Of a DNA stretch of 64,000 bases, positions 53,339-61,763 are shown piece after piece (the stretch's first letter is position 1; every line of letters begins with the position of its first letter). The translations under genes were made by a program, and so were the position numbers. This DNA is from Cohaesibacter haloalkalitolerans (GTDB lineage Bacteria > Pseudomonadota > Alphaproteobacteria > Rhizobiales > Cohaesibacteraceae). The stretch spans positions 496,001-560,000 of the forward strand of contig NZ_QNUM01000003.1 in NCBI RefSeq assembly GCF_003574655.1. Direction: 5' to 3'. Under the pieces are notes generated by a model. It was not told where the DNA came from and did no database searches. It saw nothing but the letters and a program-made list of their open reading frames with translations.

Positions 53339-53360
53339 TATCTGATCCGGGAATATCATT

Positions 53361-54407
53361 ATGGAAAAGACGGGTGGACAGCTTCAGCTGTCCATTCCGC
53401 CCATCGCAACGAAAACGATCTCGACTTTGTTCACGATCGTCATAACGATGGTCGGATTGCTTTTTATTACCTTCATCATCGGTCGCGTGATGCCTGTTGA
53501 CCCCGTTCTTGCCATTGTTGGCGAGCGCGCTTCACAGGCCCAGTATGACGAGGCCTATGTCTCACTGGGACTGGACAAACCCTTGCTGGTTCAGTTCCTC
53601 ATCTATCTCAATGATGTCTTCCACGGCAATCTGGGTGAATCCATCCGGACGGGCATGCCGGTGTTTGACGACATCAAGCGCTTTTTCCCGGCGACCATGG
53701 AACTGGCGACCATCGGCACGCTGATCGGGATTGTGGTTGGCATTCCGCTCGGTGTCCTGGCTGCAGTCAAACGCGGAACCTGGATCGACCAGACCGCCCG
53801 CTTTGTCGCCCTCATTGGCTACTCCATTCCGGTCTTCTGGATCGGCCTTGTCGGCCTGTTGATCTTCTACGGCATTCTTGGCTGGGTCGGCGGACCGGGT
53901 CGGCTCGATATCTTCTATGATGACGTGGTTCCAACCGTCACCGGCATGATCCTCATCGACAGCCTGCTCGCCGGAGACTTCGAGGTCTTCTCCAACGCCT
54001 TTTCGCACATCGTGCTGCCGGCCTGCATCCTTGGCTACTATTCGCTGGCCTATATCAGCCGCATGACGCGGTCCTTCATGCTTGAGCAGTTGAGCTCGGA
54101 ATATGTCACCGCAGCACGCGTCAAGGGCCTCTCGGAAGCTCGCGTCATCTGGCAGCATGCCTTCCGCAACATCGGCGTCCAGTTGATCACCGTGGTGGCG
54201 CTGTCCTATGCGGGGCTGCTCGAAGGGTCGGTTCTGACCGAAATCATTTTCTCATGGCCGGGTATCGGCAGTTACATCACCACTTCCCTGCTCTCTGCGG
54301 ATATGGCTGCCGTGCTTGGCGGCACCGTGATTGTCGGGCTGGTTTTTGTCTGCCTCAACGTTCTGTCCGATGTCCTCTATCGCCTTCTCGACCCCCGGTC
54401 GAAATAG
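53361..54407 (+). CDS. Peptide-type ABC permease (DppB family)
   Basis: A 348-residue permease with six helices. GLDKPLLVQFLIYLNDVFHG and LGESIRTGMPVFDDIKRFFP are the usual N-terminal periplasmic blocks, and the EAA loop is YVTAARVKGLSEARVIWQHA. It begins 22 nt after the binding-protein gene. Confidence 0.94.
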   Translation: MEKTGGQLQLSIPPIATKTISTLFTIVITMVGLLFITFIIGRVMPVDPVLAIVGERASQAQYDEAYVSLGLDKPLLVQFLIYLNDVFHGNLGESIRTGMPVFDDIKRFFPATMELATIGTLIGIVVGIPLGVLAAVKRGTWIDQTARFVALIGYSIPVFWIGLVGLLIFYGILGWVGGPGRLDIFYDDVVPTVTGMILIDSLLAGDFEVFSNAFSHIVLPACILGYYSLAYISRMTRSFMLEQLSSEYVTAARVKGLSEARVIWQHAFRNIGVQLITVVALSYAGLLEGSVLTEIIFSWPGIGSYITTSLLSADMAAVLGGTVIVGLVFVCLNVLSDVLYRLLDPRSK

Positions 54408-54464
54408 AGGCGACCATATGGAACAGACACCAAGAGAAGACACCCAAAGAGAAGAAACCAAGTC

Positions 54465-55394
54465 ATGAGCTTAGTACAACAAACAGAAAAGCAAAACATG
54501 CGCGCCTGGTTGCTGGCCGAGGTTCCGACATCGCGACACCATGCCCGCATGGCCGCCTGGTATCAGAACTGGCTGGCCCTCAAGCGCAATACGCTGGCCA
54601 TGGCCGGGCTGGGCATTCTGGTCGCCGTGATCATCATCGCGATCTTTGCGCCCATCCTCGCGCCACACGATCCGTTCACCCAGGATCTGGCCAACCGCCT
54701 CAAGCCACTGGGCTTTGCAGACCACCTGCTCGGCACGGATTCGCTCGGCCGCGACATCCTCAGCCGCCTGCTCTATGGTTCGCGCATCACACTCTACATC
54801 GTCACGCTGGTGGCGATCATCGCCCCGATCATGGGGCTGATCGTCGGCACCATCTCCGGCTATGTCGGCGGCTGGGTTGATGTCGTCCTGATGCGGATCA
54901 CCGATATTTTCCTTGCCTTCCCGAAGCTGGTGCTGGCGCTTGCCTTTGTGGCAGCGCTGGGCGCAGGCATCGAGAATGCCGTTCTTGCCATCTCGCTGAC
55001 GGCATGGCCCCCCTATGCGCGCATCGCCCGGGCCGAAACCCTGACAATCCGCAAATCCGATTTCATCCAGGCCATCAAGCTGCAGGGCGCCGGTCCCATC
55101 CGGATCATCACCAAGCATATCTGGCCGCTCTGCATCTCGTCCATCGTCATCCGGGTCACCCTCGACATGGCAGGCGTGATCCTGACCGCTGCGGGCCTTG
55201 GCTTCCTTGGCCTCGGCGCCCAGCCTCCATCTCCGGAATGGGGCGCCATGATCTCTGGCGGCCGCAAGTTTATTCTTGACCACTGGTGGGTTGCCACGAT
55301 GCCCGGTATCGCCATCTTCATGGTCAGCCTTGCCTTCAACCTGCTTGGCGACGGCCTGCGCGATGTACTGGATCCCAAGGAGAGTGGCCGATGA
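54465..55394 (+). CDS. Peptide-type ABC permease (DppC family)
   Basis: A 309-residue permease. A cytosolic N terminus precedes the first helix (about 45-70, LAMAGLGILVAVIIIAIFAP). LLGTDSLGRDILSRLLYGSR is the family signature and DFIQAIKLQGAGPIRIITKH the EAA loop. The stop overlaps the next ATG (ATGA). Confidence 0.94.
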   Translation: MSLVQQTEKQNMRAWLLAEVPTSRHHARMAAWYQNWLALKRNTLAMAGLGILVAVIIIAIFAPILAPHDPFTQDLANRLKPLGFADHLLGTDSLGRDILSRLLYGSRITLYIVTLVAIIAPIMGLIVGTISGYVGGWVDVVLMRITDIFLAFPKLVLALAFVAALGAGIENAVLAISLTAWPPYARIARAETLTIRKSDFIQAIKLQGAGPIRIITKHIWPLCISSIVIRVTLDMAGVILTAAGLGFLGLGAQPPSPEWGAMISGGRKFILDHWWVATMPGIAIFMVSLAFNLLGDGLRDVLDPKESGR

Positions 55395-56248
55395 GCAATC
55401 TGGTTGATGTAGAAAACCTGTGGGTGCGCTTTCCCACCCGCACCGGTGTCTTCGACGCCGTGCGCGGAATCAGCTTCTCGCTGGGCAAGGAGCGCCTTGG
55501 TATTGTTGGCGAGAGCGGATCCGGCAAGTCGATGACCGGCCGTGCCCTACTCCGCCTCATCCGAAGGCCCGGCATCGTCGAGGCCGATCGCATGGAGATT
55601 CTCGGACAGGACATCATGGCCATGCCGGAAAAGGCCATGCGCCAGTTGCGAGGCAGAGACATTTCGATGGTCATGCAGGATCCGAAATACTCGCTCAATC
55701 CGGTCATGCGCGTCGGCGAGCAGATCGTCGAAGCGCTCTCCATTCACGAGAAGGTCGACCGCAAGCTGGCGCGCCAGAAAGCTCTGGACATGCTCGAAGC
55801 CGTCGTCATTCGTGATCCGGAGCGGGTCTTTGCCGCCTATCCACACGAGCTCTCCGGCGGCATGGGGCAGCGGGTGATGATCGCCATGATGCTCATCGCC
55901 AACCCCAAGATTCTGATCGCCGACGAGCCGACCTCTGCGCTGGACGTTTCCGTCCAGATTCAGGTTCTGGAAATCATGGACAAGCTGGTGCGCGAGCGAG
56001 GCATGGGGCTGATCTTCATCAGTCACGACTTGCGGCTGGTGTCCAATTTCTGCGACCGAATTCTCATCATGTATGGCGGGCGCATTGTCGAGATCTGCGA
56101 ATCCGGCAAACTGGAGGAGGCAAAGCACCCCTACACGCGCGGCCTGCTGAACTCCATGCCGCAGCTCACCATCAAGAAAGACCGACTGGAAACGCTCGAC
56201 CGGGATCCGGCATGGCGTGATCAGGAAAGCGTGAGTGGTATCCTATGA
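55391..56248 (+). CDS. Peptide-type ABC ATPase (DppD family, short form)
   Basis: A 285-residue ATPase: Walker A GESGSGKSMTGR, signature LSGGMGQRVMIAMML, Walker [14 protein letters not shown] and switch His in FISHDLRLV. The C-terminal extension after HPYTRGLLNSMP is short (about 30 residues) and lacks the cysteine cluster found in full-length DppD. In length it is nearer to the NikD/GsiA-half type. Confidence 0.93.
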   Translation: MSNLVDVENLWVRFPTRTGVFDAVRGISFSLGKERLGIVGESGSGKSMTGRALLRLIRRPGIVEADRMEILGQDIMAMPEKAMRQLRGRDISMVMQDPKYSLNPVMRVGEQIVEALSIHEKVDRKLARQKALDMLEAVVIRDPERVFAAYPHELSGGMGQRVMIAMMLIANPKILIADEPTSALDVSVQIQVLEIMDKLVRERGMGLIFISHDLRLVSNFCDRILIMYGGRIVEICESGKLEEAKHPYTRGLLNSMPQLTIKKDRLETLDRDPAWRDQESVSGIL

Positions 56249-57000
56249 AGAAAGCACTGGAACTGATTGATCTCAATGTCTGGTTTGGCGAAGGAGCAGA
56301 TCGTGTCGATGCGGTCAAGTCCGTATCCTTTTCCGTCAGGCAGGGAGACAGCTTTGGACTGGTCGGCGAGAGCGGATCGGGCAAGTCTACCGTTCTGCGC
56401 GCGGTCACCGGCCTTGTGCCCTATTGGAATGGCACCATTCTCGTCGACCAGAAGGAACTGGGGGCAAAGCGCGACAAACACTTCTACAAGACCGTCCAGA
56501 TGGTCTTTCAGGACCCCTACGCATCGCTCCATCCCCGACACACGGTTGATCGGGTGCTGAGCGAAACCTTGCAACTGCACGGGTTCAAGGACATCGACAG
56601 CAAGATTCCAAAGCTTCTGGATGATGTCGGGCTGGGTGCCAGCTTCCGCTTCCGCTATCCCCATCAGCTCTCAGGCGGTCAGCGCCAGCGCGTTGCCATC
56701 GCCCGGGCTCTGGCACCTGAGCCCAAGATCTTGCTGCTGGACGAGCCGACCTCGGCGCTCGATGTGTCTGTTCAGGCAGAAATTCTCAATCTTTTGAGCG
56801 AGTTGCGTGCGGAACATAACCTGACCTACGTGATGGTGTCGCACGATCTGGCCGTTGTTGGCCACATGTGTGACAATGTCGCCGTCATGCAGCATGGCGA
56901 ACTGGTCGAGATGATGACCGTAGACAAGATGCGAAACCAGCAGGCCGACCATCCCTATTCACGCCATCTGCTTGAAAGCAGCGCCCGCTATCGCGCATGA
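56245..57000 (+). CDS. Peptide-type ABC ATPase (DppF family, short form)
   Basis: A 251-residue ATPase ending directly after HPYSRHLLESSARYRA, about 70 residues shorter than E. coli DppF. Walker A GESGSGKSTVLR, signature [15 protein letters not shown], Walker [15 protein letters not shown]. Overlaps the previous gene by 4 nt. The pair forms the ATPase heterodimer. Because of the short tails the substrate could also be a metal complex or another small peptide-like compound; the M19 gene argues for dipeptides. Confidence 0.93.
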   Translation: MKKALELIDLNVWFGEGADRVDAVKSVSFSVRQGDSFGLVGESGSGKSTVLRAVTGLVPYWNGTILVDQKELGAKRDKHFYKTVQMVFQDPYASLHPRHTVDRVLSETLQLHGFKDIDSKIPKLLDDVGLGASFRFRYPHQLSGGQRQRVAIARALAPEPKILLLDEPTSALDVSVQAEILNLLSELRAEHNLTYVMVSHDLAVVGHMCDNVAVMQHGELVEMMTVDKMRNQQADHPYSRHLLESSARYRA

Positions 57001-57408
57001 TCCTTGCTCGGCTGACAGGATCAATACCGGTTCTTCAGGCAAGCCCGCCTGAAGAGTCTTGGCGCGTCCCATCATACGGCAAAGCAACCCCCTTGCTTTG
57101 CCGGCCCTCTCCTCCCCAATCCATCAAAACCGCATAGTAGAGCCTTGCATACCGTCTGGTCTTGGCGAGAACGCCCGTGACTGCGTTGAGCCCGATTCTG
57201 GCTCGACACGGCCACTCAGCCAATTCCATTTTGGAAAATTTGATATCGGGGCAGAATACGGAAACAGAGCGGCGTTTCACCCGAAGGCACATGGAAGGCT
57301 TTGGCAGGTATCCTTGCAAGCCCAGAGACAACGGACGTCATGACGACAGCCCGGAGTTCGCCGTTCTGCGACTCGGGCATCACCCAAAGACAGGAAAGAG
57401 TGCCAATA
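57001..57408. other. Region between the peptide transporter and tRNA-Leu
   Basis: About 400 bp. A hairpin CTTCAGGC/GCCTGAAG at 57032-57053 lies just after the ABC operon but has no T run. Open frames on both strands of about 95 codons have no ribosome site or recognisable family, so no gene is called. Confidence 0.5.
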
Positions 57409-57437
57409 ACAAAAAAGGCTGCCGAAGCAACCTTTTG
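57409..57437 (-). terminator. Rho-independent terminator of the tRNA-Leu gene
   Basis: On the minus strand AAGGTTGC pairs with GCAGCCTT (one G-T pair) around a TTCG loop, followed by TTTTTT, about 38 nt after the tRNA. Confidence 0.8.
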
Positions 57438-57474
57438 TTTCCACCAAGGCAATCAAGCTTTCCAAGAGAAAACT

Positions 57475-57561
57475 TGGTGCGGCCGAGAAGACTCGAACTT
57501 CCACGGGAGTTACCCCACAGCGACCTCAACGCTGCGCGTCTACCAATTCCGCCACGGCCGC
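57475..57561 (-). tRNA. tRNA-Leu (anticodon GAG)
   Basis: An 87-nt class II tRNA including an encoded CCA end. Acceptor stem GCGGCCG/CGGCCGC is perfect. The anticodon arm is CAGCG-TTGAGGT-CGCTG, giving anticodon GAG. A long variable arm and a T arm with GTTCGAGTC follow. Confidence 0.96.
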
Positions 57562-57581
57562 AAACCGTGTTTGATCAAGGA

Positions 57582-57612
57582 ATTATCCTTGTTGGTGGCG
57601 TGTAACTATCAA
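57582..57612 (-). promoter_or_regulatory. Possible promoter of tRNA-Leu
   Basis: On the minus strand TTGATA (57612-57607) and GATAAT (57587-57582) are 19 bp apart; GATAAT lies 20 nt before the tRNA. The spacing is slightly long. Confidence 0.4.
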
Positions 57613-57755
57613 ATTAGATTTGACCACACAAGCCTATAAGATGGAGATCAACAACAAATGTGGAAAGTTGATGACAATCGACGAAAAAACTTCACGGCAA
57701 GGCGTCTCTATCACCCACCTCATGCCCTGCCTTGCGGCTAAATCGAAGGCTGGAA

Positions 57756-58028
57756 TTAGCCTGAAATCCGGTGAATTCCGCGGATCGGACGCCATTCAGG
57801 GCTGCGCATCAACACCTTGGTGATGGAAATGCCGACTTTTTCCCCTCTCAGAATCACCTGTCCATGCGCAACGGGAATATCATTGGCCAGAATCAGACAA
57901 TCATCCTCTTCATGGGCGTCCAGCTCGATGACGGCACCGCGTCCCATACGCAACAGCTGGTGAATCGGAATCGAGGTCGTGCCCAGCACAACAGAAATAT
58001 TGATCGAAATGGAATCTAGATTAGCCAC
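57756..58028 (-). CDS. fliN: FliN-like SpoA-domain protein (orphan flagellar switch component)
   Basis: A 90-residue protein that consists of little more than one SpoA (surface presentation of antigens) domain: ISINISVVLGTTSIPIHQLL, MGRGAVIELDAHEEDDCLIL and AHGQVILRGEKVGISITKVL are the standard three blocks of FliN/FliM C-terminal domains. In the flagellar C ring FliN sits at the base of the rotor. GTG 58028 is preceded by GGAAGG; another GTG eight codons earlier is in frame. No other flagellar gene is in the window. Assignment as FliN rather than a type III secretion homologue is likely but not certain. Confidence 0.82.
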   Translation of the reverse strand: MANLDSISINISVVLGTTSIPIHQLLRMGRGAVIELDAHEEDDCLILANDIPVAHGQVILRGEKVGISITKVLMRSPEWRPIRGIHRISG

Positions 58029-58071
58029 GACGCACCCTTCCGTGCTACCCACGGATCGACTATGAGAGACA

Positions 58072-58110
58072 TTAACAGAGTGTTACCTTCATTGGTAAAC
58101 GAAGCGTTAA
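58072..58110. promoter_or_regulatory. Two CtrA-like sites upstream of the FliN-like gene
   Basis: TTAA-N7-TTAC (58072-58086) and TAAA-N7-TTAA (58096-58110), each one mismatch from the CtrA consensus TTAA-N7-TTAA, lie 44-82 bp upstream of the FliN-like start and in front of lipB. CtrA control of motility genes is common in this class. Confidence 0.45.
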
Positions 58111-58161
58111 CGAAGTCTCCCAAACACAAGACGGAATTTGCAGGACCACAGATCTGACGCC

Positions 58162-58884
58162 ATGACCCAGGAAAGACAAGACCAGACCAGAACCGACTCC
58201 GAAACAGCCCCCCTCGCCACCATGCTATCAAGCAGCCCCGAGCCGGTCGAGTGGCTGATATCAGATCGCCTGATTCCCTACACTGAAGCGATGGTGTTCA
58301 TGGAAAACCGCATCGCCGCCATCGCCGAGGGCAAGGCGCGGGAATGCGTCTGGTTGCTGGAACACCCGCCGCTCTATACTGCCGGAACCAGCGCCAATCC
58401 TGCCGATCTGGTCGCGTCGGACCGCTTCGATGTCTTCGCAACCGGTCGTGGCGGCCAATATACCTATCACGGACCGGGGCAGCGCGTCGCCTATGTCATG
58501 CTTGATCTCAAGCGCCGCAAGCAGGACGTCCGTCTGTTCGTCCAATGTCTGGAAAGCTGGATCATCAACACACTTGCCGAGCACAACATCACGGGTGAGC
58601 GCCGCAAGGACCGCGTAGGGGTCTGGGTGTCCCGTCCGGAAAAGGGAGCCGGGGTGGAAGACAAGATCGCAGCCATCGGCATCCGCGTCCGCAAATGGGT
58701 CACCTTCCACGGCATCAGCCTCAACATCGAGCCTGATCTGGAGCATTACAGCGGAATTGTCCCTTGCGGCATCGCCCAGCATGGAGTCACCAGCTTTGTT
58801 GATCTGGGCTACCCGATCGCCATGTCCGATGTCGACATGACCCTGCGTTCGGCATTCGAACCGCTATTCGGACCAACAGCTTAG
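58162..58884 (+). CDS. lipB: Octanoyltransferase LipB
   Basis: Transfers octanoate from acyl carrier protein to the lipoyl domains of 2-oxo-acid dehydrogenases and the glycine cleavage H protein, the first step of lipoate synthesis. The 240 residues contain [24 protein letters not shown], the catalytic Lys in [17 protein letters not shown] and Cys in GIVPCGI. The N terminus has about 25 extra polar residues. The start is not sharply defined: ATG 58162 is used, and Met20 of this reading (58222) would still leave the whole domain. Confidence 0.95.
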   Translation: MTQERQDQTRTDSETAPLATMLSSSPEPVEWLISDRLIPYTEAMVFMENRIAAIAEGKARECVWLLEHPPLYTAGTSANPADLVASDRFDVFATGRGGQYTYHGPGQRVAYVMLDLKRRKQDVRLFVQCLESWIINTLAEHNITGERRKDRVGVWVSRPEKGAGVEDKIAAIGIRVRKWVTFHGISLNIEPDLEHYSGIVPCGIAQHGVTSFVDLGYPIAMSDVDMTLRSAFEPLFGPTA

Positions 58885-58994
58885 GACTCAAAAGCCGGAG
58901 GATTCTCCAGCACATCGTAAAAGTGCATAGGTTCTTGCACTGCACCTTTTGATATTAACCACACGAGCGCAAAAAATGGCTCTGCGTCTTTCCG

Positions 58995-59009
58995 TTAACA
59001 GTTTGTTAG
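58995..59009 (+). promoter_or_regulatory. CtrA-like site upstream of the pilin gene
   Basis: TTAA-N7-TTAG, one mismatch from the CtrA consensus, 51 bp before the start of the Flp-type pilin. In Caulobacter the pilA gene is CtrA-activated. Confidence 0.45.
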
Positions 59010-59059
59010 GATAAACCGGAAGTTAAACAACTTCTGATTTCAGTCCAAACGGATTTACC

Positions 59060-59239
59060 ATGTCTTTTGATCGCTTGAAGCAATTTATCCGCGACGAGTC
59101 CGCGTCCGTCACAATCGAATATCTGGTGCTGGCCGGGGTGCTGAGCATGGTCTGGCTTGCCGTCGGCGCGGAATATCAACGCGAGGTCAAACGTGTCTAT
59201 GCAGACCTCGCTCGCACACTGCGCCAAATCAGGATCTGA
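59060..59239 (+). CDS. Orphan Flp/Fap-type pilin
   Basis: A 59-residue protein: MSFDRLKQFIRDESASVTIEY begins like Flp pilins, with a short basic leader, the DESA(S)xTIEY segment that carries the glutamate 5-ish residues into the mature protein, and a hydrophobic helix (LVLAGVLSMVWLAVGA, about 22-37). It is quoted here in pieces: RLKQFIRDES and ASVTIEYLVLAG. The C terminus is charged (EVKRVYADLARTLRQIRI). The Flp cleavage glycine is replaced by Ala or Ser, which raises doubt about processing. No tad/cpa secretion genes are in the window. A terminator follows. Confidence 0.75.
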   Translation: MSFDRLKQFIRDESASVTIEYLVLAGVLSMVWLAVGAEYQREVKRVYADLARTLRQIRI

Positions 59240-59264
59240 GAAAGAGCCGATTGGCTCCACAAAC

Positions 59265-59294
59265 AAGCCCGGCTCAAGGCCGGGCTTTCTTTTT
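59265..59294 (+). terminator. Rho-independent terminator after the pilin gene
   Basis: AAGCCCGGC pairs perfectly with GCCGGGCTT around TCAAG, followed by TTTCTTTTT. It also separates the pilin from the convergent carboxylase gene. Confidence 0.9.
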
Positions 59295-59314
59295 GACCAA
59301 AAATCAGACGGTGC

Positions 59315-61351
59315 TCAGGCGGCGCTGCTTGCCTTGCTGACGAATCGCATCATCACCGTATCGACTGCGAGGCTGTCCCCTTCGCTGACCAGAATTTCCT
59401 CGACCACAAGGTCCCGTTCGGCGCGGAGCACATTCTCCATCTTCATCGCTTCTACGGTGGCGAGCGCCTCCCCGGTCTGAACAATCTGCCCTTCCTTGAC
59501 GGCAATCGACACCACCAGTCCCGGCATCGGGCACAACAGCAGGTTTGAAGTGTCCGGCGGAACGCGCTTGGGCAGAAGCGCTTCCAGCTCGGCCACATGA
59601 GGCCGCATGACCTTGACTTCCTGCTTCACGCCCTTGTGGGTCAGGATGTAGGAATTGAGCCCCCTGCGCACCTGCACGATCATCTCGCGGCCATCCACTT
59701 CACCACACCAGAGCTTCCAGCCCGGCGCCCAGTCGGACAGCACAGGCACCACACGCCCGTCAGGCAGGGCAAGATCCATGTCGATCGGCGTTGTCGGGTT
59801 GCCGCTGAGATAGCGAATGGCGAACCGCTTGTTCTTGTCGAAAGCCGCCGTCCAATGCTCATGCATCGGCATGGTCTCCAGCTTGCGCCTGTCCTTGAAG
59901 CGATGCAGCCGATCATGCACGACCAGTTCCATCGAAGTCGCCACGCAGGCCAGCGCCAGGTCCGTCTCCTCGTCCCAGTGCCCGCCTTCGAAACCGTCGG
60001 GATATTCCTCCGCGATGAAGCCGGTGGTGATGTCCCCGGCCCGCCATCTGGGATGTTCCATCAGGGCGGTCAGGAAAGGAATATTGTGCTCGATGCCATC
60101 AATGATGAAGGCATCAAGCGCGCGGGACATGTGGTCGATTGCCGACTTCCGGTCCGGCCCATGGGTGCAGAGCTTGGCAATCATCGGGTCGTAGAACATG
60201 GCGATTTCCGAGCCCGCCTCAACGCCGGTGTCATTGCGGATCGTCAACCCGTCGGCGCAGCCCTCCATCGGCGGTCGGTAGTCAACCAGTCGACCGATGG
60301 ACGGCAGGAAATTGCGGAACGGATCCTCGGCATAGATGCGCGACTCGATCGCCCAGCCATTGATTTGGACATCTGCCTGCGTCAGCGTCAGCTTTTCACC
60401 ATTGGCGATGTGAATCATTTGCTCGACGAGATCGACCCCGGTGATCAGCTCGGTCACCGGGTGCTCCACCTGCAAGCGGGTGTTCATTTCAAGGAAATAG
60501 AAATTCCGGTCCTTGTCGACGATGAATTCCACCGTGCCAGCAGAGTGATAGCCCACGGCCTTGGCAAGAGCGACAGCCTGCTCGCCCATCGCCTTGCGGG
60601 TTGCCGGATCAAGAAAGGAGGACGGTGCCTCTTCGATCACCTTCTGGTTTCGCCGCTGGATGGAGCATTCCCGCTCATTGAGATAGATGGCGTTGCCATG
60701 TTTGTCGGCCAAAACCTGAATTTCGATATGACGCGGGCCGACGACGAATTTCTCGATAAAGCAGCGGTCATCACCGAAGGAGGAGCGGGCCTCGGACCGG
60801 GCACGTTCAAACCCTTCCCGCGCCTCGGTATCGTTCCATGCAATGCGCATGCCCTTGCCTCCGCCCCCGGCAGAGGCCTTGATCATCACCGGATAACCGA
60901 TCTCGCCAGAGATGCGAACGGCCTCATCGGCGTCCTCGATGATGCCCATGTGGCCGGGCACAGTCGAAACCCTGGCATCAAGCGCAAATTTCTTTGATTC
61001 GATCTTGTCGCCCATTGCCTCGATGGCTTTGGCAGGCGGCCCGACGAATTCGATCCCGGCGGCGGCCAGTGCCTTGCAGAAGGCGGCATTTTCCGACAGA
61101 AAGCCATATCCCGGATGAACCGCCTGTGCGCCGGTCTTCTTGCAGGCCTCGATGATCTTGTCACCAAGCAGATAGGATTGGGTGGCCGGCGGCGGCCCCA
61201 GATGCACCGCCTCATCCGCCATCTGCACATGCATCGAATCTTCGTCCGCATCGGAATAGACAGCAACGGTCTTGATGCCCATCTTGCGGGCCGACTTGAT
61301 CACCCGACAAGCAATTTCACCACGGTTCGCTACTAAGATTTTCTCAAACAT
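59315..61351 (-). CDS. pccA: Propionyl-CoA carboxylase alpha subunit (biotin carboxylase plus biotin carrier)
   Basis: A 678-residue subunit that carboxylates its own biotin with ATP and bicarbonate. Biotin carboxylase domain (about 1-450): MFEKILVANRGEIACRVI, ASAGGGGKGMRIAW (ATP loop), EKFVVGPRHIEIQVLAD and FLEMNTRLQVEHPVTE. A BT-type linker domain precedes the C-terminal biotinyl domain with EAMKMEN. The length and linker fit PccA better than acetyl-CoA or methylcrotonyl-CoA carboxylase. The partner pccB is not in the window. The start at 61351 replaces a longer frame without a ribosome site. Confidence 0.93.
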   Translation of the reverse strand: MFEKILVANRGEIACRVIKSARKMGIKTVAVYSDADEDSMHVQMADEAVHLGPPPATQSYLLGDKIIEACKKTGAQAVHPGYGFLSENAAFCKALAAAGIEFVGPPAKAIEAMGDKIESKKFALDARVSTVPGHMGIIEDADEAVRISGEIGYPVMIKASAGGGGKGMRIAWNDTEAREGFERARSEARSSFGDDRCFIEKFVVGPRHIEIQVLADKHGNAIYLNERECSIQRRNQKVIEEAPSSFLDPATRKAMGEQAVALAKAVGYHSAGTVEFIVDKDRNFYFLEMNTRLQVEHPVTELITGVDLVEQMIHIANGEKLTLTQADVQINGWAIESRIYAEDPFRNFLPSIGRLVDYRPPMEGCADGLTIRNDTGVEAGSEIAMFYDPMIAKLCTHGPDRKSAIDHMSRALDAFIIDGIEHNIPFLTALMEHPRWRAGDITTGFIAEEYPDGFEGGHWDEETDLALACVATSMELVVHDRLHRFKDRRKLETMPMHEHWTAAFDKNKRFAIRYLSGNPTTPIDMDLALPDGRVVPVLSDWAPGWKLWCGEVDGREMIVQVRRGLNSYILTHKGVKQEVKVMRPHVAELEALLPKRVPPDTSNLLLCPMPGLVVSIAVKEGQIVQTGEALATVEAMKMENVLRAERDLVVEEILVSEGDSLAVDTVMMRFVSKASSAA

Positions 61352-61763
61352 GAAAGCCCCGCCAATGTCCCTCACCCCGAAAGCGCCTGAGATCCTGAGC
61401 GCTTTGGATCATCTGGTTCTGTCTTTCCGGGCACCATTCCCCCCGGCGGCCCATCCGGACAAATGCATATTCCTGAAAGAAGACTTGTAAAGAGGGACAG
61501 GGACGAGCACAATTCGGACCATGGAAGGGATGGCCGAATAATTCCTATATTTCAATATGTTGAAAATGAATTATGAGACTATTTGATAAGATTTCTAATT
61601 GCACAATCGTGAAAAGACAAACATTTTGGTGTAAATTATCCTGTCGAATGGCTTTCTCGGCCAAAGCGATTGCTGATATGGATGGCAACACCATCTCCAT
61701 GTGACTGCAATGAGATTGCAATGTGATCGCGATGTGATGCACTGAATTTGAAAGCAAGAAGCA
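61352..61763. other. Divergent region between pccA and folP
   Basis: 412 bp, AT-rich in the middle, holding the promoters of both genes. Near folP the sequence repeats short GCAATG/GTGATG units (61700-61745). No gene or terminator is evident. Confidence 0.5.

Noticed and set aside
51707-53359. A 550-codon open frame antisense to the peptide-binding protein gene
   Set aside because: Shadow of a clearly functional gene with signal peptide and family-5 motifs; no ribosome site.
57035-57343. Frames of about 95 codons on both strands between the ABC operon and tRNA-Leu
   Set aside because: Neither has a ribosome site or a recognisable domain; they overlap one another.
59597-60997. A 466-codon open frame antisense to pccA
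   Set aside because: The opposite strand encodes a complete biotin carboxylase; the frame is rich in His, Arg and Asp as expected for an antisense shadow.
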